A stretch of DNA of 5,943 bases from CAYYYA01 sp964487895 (GCA_964487895.1 CAZASM010000042.1:1-5943), one strand, 5' to 3'; shown: positions 1 through 5,611, counted from the first letter of the stretch. Notes: generated from the sequence alone by a model not told the origin. Numbers and translations are program-made.

Positions 1-1
1 A

Positions 2-823
2 AAAGCCATAGAAGATAAGCAGTATAACGGCAGGTATCTGGAATATCCTTTAATCAAAGATGAGAAGATCCTCTGGCCCGGCAAGTACCCTGATCAGGAA
101 GCGGTGGATGCCGAACGGCGCAGAACCGGCAGTGTCCAAGCGTGGCAACGGGAGTATCTACTACAGATTGTACCTGACGAGGATCAGGTGATTTATCCTC
201 AATGGATTACCTACTACGATACTATTCTAGATACGAAACAAGAAGAAAATGAATTCCGAGAAGCTATCTCAGCTGTTGACCCTGCAATCTCCGAAAAGCA
301 AAGCGCTGACTGCACCGCCATTGTTTCGGCCAAGGTATTTGGCTCCGGCAAAACTATTAAGATCTTTATTATGCCCAAGCCCATAAATGCTCGGCTGCCT
401 TTCCCAGCTCAGCTAGAAATTATTAGAAAGATATCAGAGACCTTGGGCGGCGGTCAGAGAACGAGACTGTTGATAGAAAGTAATGGCTATCAGCAGGCCT
501 TGATTCAGAAGCTGCAGGAAGAACGCTTTCTGGTAGAGCCAATCATGCATACTGCCATGGATAAACGGGGTAGACTTTCATTAGTAAGTCCGTATATCCA
601 AGCAGGCAATGTGCTGTTCCCTAAGCAAGGAGCTGAACAGCTCATCGCTCAACTGATCGGCTTTGGCTCGGAAAAGCACGACGATCTGGTTGACGCTTTG
701 GTTATGATAATTCAGTTTGCCGTTAATCGTTATAAAAGTTCGCCAGATCTATCAGCATGGCAGAGCAAAGTCAGACCAGAACCGCTATCTTTGAGCCGCG
801 GGTATTGGTATAAGCAATTTTAG
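2..823 (+). CDS. Phage terminase large subunit, C-terminal part (5' end outside window)
   Basis: The frame is open from the first bases of the window, so the gene is cut by the window edge; 273 residues are visible and the GTG at 104 is internal, not a start. TerL cuts and pumps phage DNA into capsids using an N-terminal ATPase, which lies outside the window, and a C-terminal RNase H-fold nuclease. What is visible is the linker (WQREYLLQIVPDEDQVIYP, about 145-200) and the nuclease: a first acidic residue in AVDPA (Asp at 278), a second in LLIESNG (Glu at 476), and the terminal HDDLVDAL cluster (Asp codons 680-694). These match the metal-binding acids of the family. The gene ends in TAG and is followed by a convergent gene rather than the usual portal gene. 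Family call is firm; whether the phage module is complete cannot be judged. Confidence 0.88.
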   Translation, partial: KAIEDKQYNGRYLEYPLIKDEKILWPGKYPDQEAVDAERRRTGSVQAWQREYLLQIVPDEDQVIYPQWITYYDTILDTKQEENEFREAISAVDPAISEKQSADCTAIVSAKVFGSGKTIKIFIMPKPINARLPFPAQLEIIRKISETLGGGQRTRLLIESNGYQQALIQKLQEERFLVEPIMHTAMDKRGRLSLVSPYIQAGNVLFPKQGAEQLIAQLIGFGSEKHDDLVDALVMIIQFAVNRYKSSPDLSAWQSKVRPEPLSLSRGYWYKQF

Positions 824-847
824 TCTGTCTGATGGGCTGCGTAATGC

Positions 848-1837
848 CTACTTACACGGCTCGTGTAACTTCTTACTAGGGTAAGCTGCTAGCAACTCTG
901 CTTCGCTGGAGAACGATTTGAGGTATTTGGGAGACAGACTCTTCCAGACTTCGTCAGTGTCACAGTAATAGGTGGACGAGCTATAATACGAACTGGTATA
1001 AAAAGTATGGTTCGATGATTGTGGTACAGGTACAGGTGTTGGGTTTGGATTTGACGTATTAGTGTTGGTCTGAGTCTGAGGGCAAGCATTGTCTGCCCAC
1101 AAACCAAGCTTGGCGGTACGAGCGTCTTTTTCCGCTTGTTTAAATTCAGCTTGATATTTATATGGGATATTATAGGTGTACTCTACAGCAAAGCCATCAG
1201 CGATCATCTTCTGATTAAAAAATGTTCCGTCTTCTAACCAGGCGTAGCGCAGTAGCCGACTGTATTTATCTCGGTTGTCTTGCGTAGGATCGGCCTGAAG
1301 TTGGACTCGTTTGCCGGTTAGCAAAGCTTTGGCTCGTTTTGAAGCTTCGATGCCGAAACACTGGACTGGCTTTCTCGGATCAACGGTTTCTGGGGTATCA
1401 ATACCGATAGCGCGGACAGTTTCAGTTTTACCATCAATGCTGACCTTAAAGGTATCGCCATCAGTAACGGAAACGATTGTATAGAGACTACTGTTAGTTT
1501 CCGGTTTTACTATCGGCTTAGGATCTGCAGAGCTGTCTGAAACTGGAACCGTGATCTGTTCTGGTTCCGTATTGGTTTCTGTAGTTGGGATGGTAGGTTC
1601 AACAGCGGAGTTGGTAACAACTTGATTGTCTTCAGGTTTAGTTGATTGAGATGGTGTCTGCGGTGCTGTCAGGCCAATACCTATAAATGAGATGAAGGCG
1701 ATTGAAGCAAAGACGACACTAATAAACTTCCTGCTGGGATTTTTTTTCATAAACCATTGGAATATTGCTGGTCGTATCAGACCTAGGGTCATGAGTAGTA
1801 GTGAAAAGAAAAAAAGTAATCCAAAAATTATCGGCAT
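848..1837 (-). CDS. Membrane-anchored thermonuclease (SNase-like) protein
   Basis: 329 aa. Two hydrophobic segments lie at about residues 3-21 and 40-57, followed by a Pro/Thr/Ser/Glu-rich linker (58-117) and a staphylococcal-nuclease-like domain (118-250). Family catalytic residues are all present by motif: Asp126 and Asp128 in VTDGDTF, then Arg142, Asp147 and Glu150 in VRAIGIDTPE, and Arg194 in DKYSR. These correspond to D19, D21, R35, D40, E43 and R87 of the Staphylococcus enzyme, which uses Ca2+ to cleave DNA and RNA. A second low-complexity linker (253-290) leads to a 40-residue tail with Cys292, His325 and Cys328, possibly a small metal-binding or disulfide module. The topology suggests the nuclease sits outside the membrane, where it could degrade foreign or environmental nucleic acid; that role is inferred. 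The ATG is supported by an AGAAGG box 9 bases upstream. Stop is TAG. The gene converges on the terminase. Confidence 0.9.
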   Translation of the reverse strand: MPIIFGLLFFFSLLLMTLGLIRPAIFQWFMKKNPSRKFISVVFASIAFISFIGIGLTAPQTPSQSTKPEDNQVVTNSAVEPTIPTTETNTEPEQITVPVSDSSADPKPIVKPETNSSLYTIVSVTDGDTFKVSIDGKTETVRAIGIDTPETVDPRKPVQCFGIEASKRAKALLTGKRVQLQADPTQDNRDKYSRLLRYAWLEDGTFFNQKMIADGFAVEYTYNIPYKYQAEFKQAEKDARTAKLGLWADNACPQTQTNTNTSNPNPTPVPVPQSSNHTFYTSSYYSSSTYYCDTDEVWKSLSPKYLKSFSSEAELLAAYPSKKLHEPCK

Positions 1838-1846
1838 ATATTTAAA

Positions 1847-1852
1847 CCTTCT
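1847..1852 (-). promoter_or_regulatory. Shine-Dalgarno of the nuclease gene
   Basis: AGAAGG on the minus strand, 9 bases before the ATG at 1837. It fixes the start that includes the first membrane helix. The sequence around it is A/T-rich and probably unstructured. Confidence 0.6.
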
Positions 1853-1863
1853 AAATAATTATT

Positions 1864-1975
1864 TGGCGGAAAACAAAAGCCCGCCGCCAGCGATACCCCT
1901 TTCGGGATACCTGCCGCCCTTTCGGACGACAACCCGTAAAGATGCTCTGACGACGAGCTCAAAGTTCTTTACGGG
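1864..1975 (-). ncRNA. Candidate structured RNA or 5' leader of the nuclease gene
   Basis: Read as minus-strand RNA, this stretch forms consecutive hairpins. First is a perfect 10-bp stem, CCCGTAAAGA/TCTTTACGGG (1966-1975 with 1933-1942), with an inner GCTC/GAGC stem. One base later comes TGTCGTCC-GAAA-GGGCGGCA (1912-1931), and directly abutting it GGTATCCC-GAAA-GGGGTATC (1892-1911). Each of these two is an 8-bp stem closed by a GAAA (GNRA) tetraloop and contains two G-U pairs. Those G-U pairs become A-C mismatches on the plus strand, so the structure is strand-specific. A last 6-bp stem, TGGCGG/CCGCCA (1884-1889 with 1864-1869), encloses a U-rich loop and ends 11 bases before the Shine-Dalgarno. 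It matches no RNA family I can name. It could be a regulatory leader, an independent small RNA or a repeat element. No promoter was identified. Confidence 0.45.
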
Positions 1976-2019
1976 GTTTTGCGCCATGCCCGTTGTTAAA
2001 CGAGTTTAGGCGACTATAA

Positions 2020-2033
2020 ATTGTCACGACAAT
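2020..2033. repeat. Palindrome ATTGTC-AC-GACAAT upstream of the recombinase
   Basis: Six-base perfect arms flank a central AC dinucleotide, about 107-116 bases before the recombinase start. Serine recombinases bind inverted half-sites and exchange strands at a central dinucleotide, and phage attP sites often sit beside the integrase gene, so this is a reasonable att or operator candidate. No second copy was seen in the window, and the arms are short for a full attachment site. Confidence 0.4.
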
Positions 2034-2036
2034 AAT

Positions 2037-2063
2037 AGCTTGAAAAGACCTTAAAATCAAGCT
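2037..2063. repeat. Inverted repeat AGCTTGA / TCAAGCT, 13-base loop
   Basis: Perfect 7-bp arms (2037-2043 and 2057-2063) surround an A-rich 13-base spacer. No T-run follows, so it is a poor terminator. With the palindrome just upstream and the direct repeats just downstream it forms a dense cluster of symmetric motifs next to the recombinase, which suggests protein binding. Confidence 0.4.
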
Positions 2064-2066
2064 TAG

Positions 2067-2085
2067 TTACCTACAGCTTACCTAC
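2067..2085. repeat. Tandem direct repeat TTACCTAC, 11-base period
   Basis: TTACCTAC occurs at 2067-2074 and 2078-2085, separated by AGC. An 11-base period places both copies on nearly the same face of the helix, as expected for cooperative binding sites of a recombinase, directionality factor or repressor. Function is inferred only from position. Confidence 0.4.
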
Positions 2086-2149
2086 TAGACTTCTTCAACC
2101 CAGGCGGTACTGTACTGACTGGATAGAGAAAGTAATCAACTTGCCTTAT

Positions 2150-3478
2150 ATGGAGATACTTACCATACCTAGTAATACAATCGTAAAGCCTAAAGAAGGG
2201 CTATTTGGAGCTTCTAAGGTAAAGTACTGTCTCTACGCCAGAAAGTCCTCAGAATCAGAAGAACGACAAGTTTTATCCATAGACAGCCAGATCAAAGAAA
2301 TGCTTCAACTAGCTGAACGAGAAAATTTAGAGATTGTAGAGATAAAACGTGAATCGCATTCGGCTAAGGCTACTGGACAAAGGCCAGTCTTCAATGAGCT
2401 TGTTGAGGACATTAAACAAGAGAAATTTAATGGCATACTTACGTGGGCACCTGATCGTATTTCTAGAAATGCTGGAGACTTAGGGGCTATCGTAGACCTG
2501 ATGGATCAAAAGCTACTTCTGGAAATTCGAACCTTTGGACAAGGATTTAGTAATACTCCCAATGATAAGTTCTTAATGATGATCTTGGGCTCTCAGGCCA
2601 AGTTGGAAAATGATAACAGAGGGATTAACGTTAAGCGGGGTATGAGAGCTAGAGTTGAGATGGGTCTTTGGCCAGGACCTGCTCCTATCGGGTATCTCAA
2701 TCAAAAGAATATGGATAAGAAATGTCAGATTATTCCTGATCCCGATAGATCTTCTATAGTGAAGCAGATATTTGAAAAAGTTGCCTATGAGCATTGGAGC
2801 GGTCGGAAGCTCTATCACTGGCTGAAGTTTGAAATTAATTTTAAGACCAAGGGTAATAAAAATTTAGCCTTAAGCACGATATTCAGGATACTAAATAATC
2901 CCTTTTATTATGGAGTTCATGAGTATCCTAAGAAAAGTGGGAATTGGTACACCGGGAAACATCAACCGATTATCCCCAAAGAACTCTTCGATGAAGCCCA
3001 AAAGCAGATTCCCAGAATTCAGAGATCTTGGGGTGAGAAGCAATTTGCCTTCGCTAGACTTATGATCTGCGGCTTATGCGGCTCTGGGATGATCGGTGAA
3101 GAAAAGATTAAGAAACTAACCAATGGGACTGAAGGAAGATACATTTACTATGGTTGTTCGCGGGCTAGAGACAGGCAATGTAAAAATACCTACATTCGTG
3201 AAGATGAATTGATCAAACGACTGATTGGGCTGATTGATACCTTAGATATAGATAGGTTAGGCTTAAAGAAGAAATTGGAGTCGGAAGTTGCACGGTTCAA
3301 TAAATTTCAACATCTAACACATACTACTGATGATACAGTGGCCTTTACTAAACTGGACATCAAAGTTTACGCGAAATATCTGCTCCAAGAAGGGTCAAGT
3401 GAGGAGAAACGAGAGTTATTAGCACTGCTTAAAAGTAAGATCAGTATAACCGACCGACAAATAACTCTGGCTAATTAA
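2150..3478 (+). CDS. Serine recombinase / site-specific integrase with zinc ribbon
   Basis: 442 aa from the ATG at 2150; a TTG at 2141 would add three residues and has only a weak AGAAAG upstream, so the start is uncertain. The N-terminal resolvase domain begins at about residue 25: YARKS gives Arg31 and the nucleophile Ser33, and PDRISRN gives Asp102, Arg103 and Arg106, the residues that activate the scissile phosphate. A recombinase domain follows (about 170-285, with GLWPGPAPIGY and ILNNPFYYG motifs). A zinc ribbon has Cys307, Cys310, Cys336 and Cys344, then a short helical tail. The length is near the low end for large serine integrases and the coiled-coil portion looks short. It would integrate or excise an element at att sites. 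The repeats just upstream are candidate substrates. It is probably the mobility gene for flanking cargo or for the phage remnant marked by the terminase. Confidence 0.92.
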   Translation: MEILTIPSNTIVKPKEGLFGASKVKYCLYARKSSESEERQVLSIDSQIKEMLQLAERENLEIVEIKRESHSAKATGQRPVFNELVEDIKQEKFNGILTWAPDRISRNAGDLGAIVDLMDQKLLLEIRTFGQGFSNTPNDKFLMMILGSQAKLENDNRGINVKRGMRARVEMGLWPGPAPIGYLNQKNMDKKCQIIPDPDRSSIVKQIFEKVAYEHWSGRKLYHWLKFEINFKTKGNKNLALSTIFRILNNPFYYGVHEYPKKSGNWYTGKHQPIIPKELFDEAQKQIPRIQRSWGEKQFAFARLMICGLCGSGMIGEEKIKKLTNGTEGRYIYYGCSRARDRQCKNTYIREDELIKRLIGLIDTLDIDRLGLKKKLESEVARFNKFQHLTHTTDDTVAFTKLDIKVYAKYLLQEGSSEEKRELLALLKSKISITDRQITLAN

Positions 3479-3482
3479 ATGT

Positions 3483-3488
3483 TATACT
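3483..3488 (+). promoter_or_regulatory. -10 box for a probable leaderless transcript
   Basis: TATACT lies five bases after the recombinase stop codon, with six bases between it and the A of the ATG at 3495. That is the usual distance from a -10 box to the transcription start, so the mRNA could begin at the start codon. There is no Shine-Dalgarno before this ATG. No convincing -35 hexamer is present at 16-18 bases upstream. Confidence 0.5.
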
Positions 3489-3494
3489 ATATAT

Positions 3495-4292
3495 ATGAAA
3501 GCTAAGCCTAAACTATTGCTGTTAACCAACCCCTTCAATAGCGATCCTGAGGAGGATATCTTTTTATCCCACCATCTTCAGAAGCATTTTACTGTTGAAT
3601 TCGCCTATCCATCAGACACACTTAAATACGAGGGTAAGAATATTCTATTCCTGATACGCAATATCTGGCCGACTCATGTCTACCAGAAAGAGTTTGAAAG
3701 AATCGCTAAACGCTGGAAACGAAAAAAGATCATAACCTATAATTCTCTCGACGGTAGGGCTGATCTCCTTGGTAAGAAGTATCTTATTGATTTATATAAA
3801 AAAGATTATCCGGTTATACCGACTTATACCATCGCTCGAGCAAAGGGCCACCTCAAAGCGAGGAGATATATCATCAAGCCAGTCTTCGGTGCTGATGGTA
3901 GCGGAGCCAAGATTGTAACTTCGCTTAAAGGTGTTAAGCAGTCTCGATCTCACATCGTTCAACCACTTGTTACCTTTACGGAGGAGCTTGCTTTTTATTT
4001 TCTCGATAATACCTTCCAATACGCCTTACGATTTAAAAATAAATTGAGTAATCATATCGTTAAAGTATATCAACCAACTAAGAAAGAGATAGCCTCAGCT
4101 CAAAGATTCGTCGACTGGAATACTATGAGCTACGGGATACAGCGGGTTGATATGTTATGTTTAAAAAATAATACGCTGCTGGTGAATGAAATTGAAGACT
4201 TCTGTCCTTATTTATACCTAGAGGATTTACCACAGAAAGTTCAAGCAGATTTTCTTTCAAATTTAATAGAGTCAATTAAACAACATGCCTGA
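3495..4292 (+). CDS. ATP-grasp ligase-like protein (RimK/glutathione-synthetase type)
   Basis: 265 aa. ATP-grasp enzymes couple ATP hydrolysis to joining a carboxylate and an amine through an acylphosphate. Residues 1-80 look like the pre-ATP-grasp Rossmann-like domain (LLLLTNPF at the first strand). The ATP-grasp fold follows: RRYIIKPVFGADGSG (124-137) gives the ATP-binding Lys128 and glycine-rich loop, IVQPLV (154-159) is the hinge strand, and QRVDML (216-221) with LLVNEIEDF (228-236) supplies the likely Mg2+-binding acids Asp219, Glu232 and Glu234. The usual order of E and N in the last motif is altered (NEIE), so catalysis is likely but not certain. The substrate is unknown; amino-acid or peptide ligation is the family norm. 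It is cotranscribed with, and overlaps by 8 bases, the acetyltransferase gene. The stop is TGA. The start follows a -10 box directly. Confidence 0.78.
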   Translation: MKAKPKLLLLTNPFNSDPEEDIFLSHHLQKHFTVEFAYPSDTLKYEGKNILFLIRNIWPTHVYQKEFERIAKRWKRKKIITYNSLDGRADLLGKKYLIDLYKKDYPVIPTYTIARAKGHLKARRYIIKPVFGADGSGAKIVTSLKGVKQSRSHIVQPLVTFTEELAFYFLDNTFQYALRFKNKLSNHIVKVYQPTKKEIASAQRFVDWNTMSYGIQRVDMLCLKNNTLLVNEIEDFCPYLYLEDLPQKVQADFLSNLIESIKQHA

Positions 4293-4743
4293 CATTGCCA
4301 TTAGAAAAGCTTTAGCCTCTAACTTTGAGACGGTTTACGCTTTAGCCAAAGATACTCCAGAATTAAAAGTTAGTGGACAATTTTCCTTTATGGAACCGGA
4401 TGAGTTGAAAGCTGTCCTGAGAGATCCGACAGCTCTATTTTTGGTTGCTCACAAAGGCAGTGAATTAACTGGTTTTTTGTATGCCAGTACTTCCGATATG
4501 GAAGTCCCTAAGAATAAGTGGGCCTGTCTAACTTACTTGGTTGTTGATCCTCACTACAGAAAAACTGGTATTGCTAGCAAACTACTTGACATTGGTCTGG
4601 ATGATTTGAAACAGCGAGGTATTACCCATGTCTATGGTTGGGCTTCACTTTCCGGTGATAAGGCGATTGTAGATTTTTTGAAACGCCGAGGTTTTGTTGA
4701 AGGACATAGCTATGTCTGGATGGATAGGAAGATCGTGGAATAA
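4285..4743 (+). CDS. GNAT-family N-acetyltransferase
   Basis: 152 aa, a single-domain GNAT of usual length. These enzymes move an acetyl group from acetyl-CoA to an amine. Seen in order: an N-terminal strand and helix (1-25), the central strands AHKGSELTGFLYAS (55-68) and ACLTYLVVDPHYR (80-92), the pyrophosphate-binding loop YRKTGIASKLL (91-101, R-x-x-G-x-A type), and the C-terminal half with GDKAIVDFLKRRGFVEG (124-140), the typical helix and turn before the last strands. The ATG lies inside the end of the ATP-grasp gene and no strong Shine-Dalgarno precedes it, so translation is probably coupled. The pairing suggests that one enzyme builds or modifies a product and the other acetylates it, or that both act on the same metabolite. 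The substrate is not readable from the sequence. The stop is TAA. Confidence 0.85.
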   Translation: MPDIAIRKALASNFETVYALAKDTPELKVSGQFSFMEPDELKAVLRDPTALFLVAHKGSELTGFLYASTSDMEVPKNKWACLTYLVVDPHYRKTGIASKLLDIGLDDLKQRGITHVYGWASLSGDKAIVDFLKRRGFVEGHSYVWMDRKIVE

Positions 4744-4783
4744 AAGTTCAAAACTGGATACCATAATTAGCTCTCCTAAGTGT

Positions 4784-4814
4784 AAAGAGGCCCGTCATGG
4801 CGACGAGCCTCTTT
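4784..4814. terminator. Symmetric hairpin between convergent operons
   Basis: AAAGAGGC (4784-4791) pairs with GCCTCTTT (4807-4814) in a perfect 8-bp stem, and an inner CGTC/GACG adds four more pairs after one mismatch. It lies between the stop of the acetyltransferase (4743) and the stop of the leftward 61-aa gene (4843). Its own A and T ends give each strand a short T-run, so it fits a bidirectional intrinsic terminator, although the T-tract after the stem is short. Confidence 0.7.
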
Positions 4815-4842
4815 CGTTCGATATTCGTCGTGTTGTGATGTT

Positions 4843-5028
4843 CTACAACAACTGGCGAGCGTTACTAGGGTCATCGTAGTTCTTGTCGGTCGTGAAACTG
4901 CCGATGGCAGATGCTATCAGACCGATAGCCACAAAAATCGCGGCCAAGATCACAAGAACGCCGATGACTTCTCCTGCCGGACTGACCTTCTCGCCCAAAG
5001 CGCCTGACGTAAACAACAGCGGGAACAT
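4843..5028 (-). CDS. Small single-pass membrane protein
   Basis: 61 aa from the ATG at 5028. This start is preferred to the upstream ATG at 5040 because GGAG lies six bases before it, whereas 5040 has no Shine-Dalgarno. One long hydrophobic helix spans about residues 22-46, with a short N-terminal part and a polar tail containing DKNYDDPSN. I recognise no family. It is the third and last gene of a leftward run of tiny membrane proteins, 49 bases after the 62-aa gene. Stop is TAG, followed by the shared hairpin terminator. Holin-like, toxin-like or accessory membrane roles are all possible; none is shown. Confidence 0.6.
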   Translation of the reverse strand: MFPLLFTSGALGEKVSPAGEVIGVLVILAAIFVAIGLIASAIGSFTTDKNYDDPSNARQLL

Positions 5029-5034
5029 GGTAAG

Positions 5035-5038
5035 CTCC
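5035..5038 (-). promoter_or_regulatory. Shine-Dalgarno deciding the start of the 61-aa gene
   Basis: GGAG on the minus strand, six bases before the ATG at 5028. It favours 5028 over the in-frame ATG at 5040. A 6-bp A/T hairpin, TTCTTT-TACC-AAAGAA on the minus strand (5041-5056), ends two bases upstream of it. Confidence 0.55.
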
Positions 5039-5077
5039 ATTTCTTTGGTAAAAGAAGGAGATCGTAACTAGTACGTC

Positions 5078-5266
5078 TCAGACACGAGGAGTGATCCACC
5101 ACTTGACCAGTAGCACACCGTTCACCGCGAGTCCAGTGAGCAAGAAGGCGCAACCAACTATCCACTCCCAGCCAACCACTCGGCTAAACCACGACCCGTG
5201 GATCGTGAGGAAACCGCCACCACCGATCGTGATGATGTTAAACAGCTTGACGACGGCTCCTTTCAT
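5078..5266 (-). CDS. Small two-helix membrane protein
   Basis: 62 aa. GAGGAG (5273-5278) lies six bases before the ATG, which fixes the start. Hydrophobic segments run from about residues 5-22 (glycine-rich, IITIGGGGFL) and 32-55 (VGWEWIVGCAFLLTGLAV), ending in WWITPRV. Trp-rich edges are typical of interfacial residues. I recognise no family. It is the middle gene of three minus-strand membrane genes, 24 bases after the 82-aa gene. The stop is TGA. A phage-type holin or a membrane-associated exclusion or immunity protein are possibilities only by size and topology. Confidence 0.65.
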   Translation of the reverse strand: MKGAVVKLFNIITIGGGGFLTIHGSWFSRVVGWEWIVGCAFLLTGLAVNGVLLVKWWITPRV

Positions 5267-5272
5267 TCTCGT

Positions 5273-5278
5273 CTCCTC
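5273..5278 (-). promoter_or_regulatory. Shine-Dalgarno of the 62-aa gene
   Basis: GAGGAG on the minus strand, six bases before the ATG at 5266. Strong complementarity to the 16S rRNA end is one of the main reasons to accept this short gene rather than the plus-strand frame that overlaps it. Confidence 0.6.
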
Positions 5279-5290
5279 TCAGTGAACGAG

Positions 5291-5539
5291 TCAATGAGTC
5301 GCCGACCTACCGGATCGACGCCAAAGTCGATCATAGACGCCGCGTTTGACAGGCAGCAACCAGCCGAAGATGTACAGGAAAAGAGCAAGAGCGATAGCGA
5401 CCGCAACAGCGACGTCATGATGCCAACCGAACCTGTTCTCGAGAAAGAATGTAACAGGAACGATATTGAGCGAGCAGATGACAATAGCAAGAGCAGCCTT
5501 AAGCAGCTCAAGTGCTTTCTTCGCTATGCGTTTCAGCAT
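5291..5539 (-). CDS. Small membrane protein with basic ends
   Basis: 82 aa from the ATG at 5539; an AGGAGG lies five bases upstream, so the in-frame GTG at 5545 is less likely. The N-terminus is basic and helical (MLKRIAKKALELLKAA), followed by hydrophobic segments at about 15-30 and 44-64 separated by LENRFGWHHD. The C-terminus is strongly basic (KRGVYDRLWRRSGRS). This suggests two membrane passes with both ends in the cytoplasm. I recognise no family. It is the first gene of the three-gene leftward operon, and its TGA is 24 bases from the next ATG. A 118-codon frame on the plus strand overlaps it but is charged, low in complexity and lacks a comparable ribosome binding site. Confidence 0.65.
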   Translation of the reverse strand: MLKRIAKKALELLKAALAIVICSLNIVPVTFFLENRFGWHHDVAVAVAIALALFLYIFGWLLPVKRGVYDRLWRRSGRSATH

Positions 5540-5544
5540 AAGCA

Positions 5545-5550
5545 CCTCCT
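5545..5550 (-). promoter_or_regulatory. Consensus Shine-Dalgarno of the 82-aa gene
   Basis: AGGAGG on the minus strand, five bases before the ATG at 5539. It is a full consensus site and selects this ATG over the GTG at 5545, which overlaps the site itself. Confidence 0.7.
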
Positions 5551-5603
5551 GTGAGAGAGATCGTTACTACGGACAATCTGACAATGAGCTAACTGACCAA
5601 TCT

Positions 5604-5609
5604 ATCATA
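5604..5609 (-). promoter_or_regulatory. Possible -10 box for the small membrane operon
   Basis: TATGAT on the minus strand, five of six matches to TATAAT, about 65 bases before the 82-aa ATG and in a locally A/T-rich stretch (33% G+C by hand count of 5581-5640). At a 17-base spacing the -35 position reads TTCTCT, which is poor. It is the best -10 candidate for the operon, but weak on its own. Confidence 0.35.
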
Positions 5610-5611
5610 AC

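Noticed and set aside
889..1107. 72-codon minus-strand ORF
   Set aside because: It lies entirely within the nuclease gene in another frame and shows no domain pattern.
1944..1964. Hammerhead ribozyme core (CTGACGA on the plus strand)
   Set aside because: The required GAAA after stem II is missing, and no stem II loop or cleavage triplet fits.
1966..1980. Plus-strand intrinsic terminator (10-bp stem followed by GTTTT)
   Set aside because: The T-run is only four bases and no plus-strand gene ends nearby. The stem fits better as part of the minus-strand structure.
1692..2009. 105-codon plus-strand ORF across the nuclease start and the hairpin region
   Set aside because: Its first half is antisense to the nuclease membrane helices and its second half runs through the hairpins. 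It has no ribosome binding site and its composition is not protein-like.
5198..5554. 118-codon plus-strand ORF opposite the 62- and 82-aa genes
   Set aside because: It is highly charged and of low complexity, as expected for the antisense of hydrophobic genes, and lacks a good Shine-Dalgarno, whereas both minus-strand genes have strong ones.
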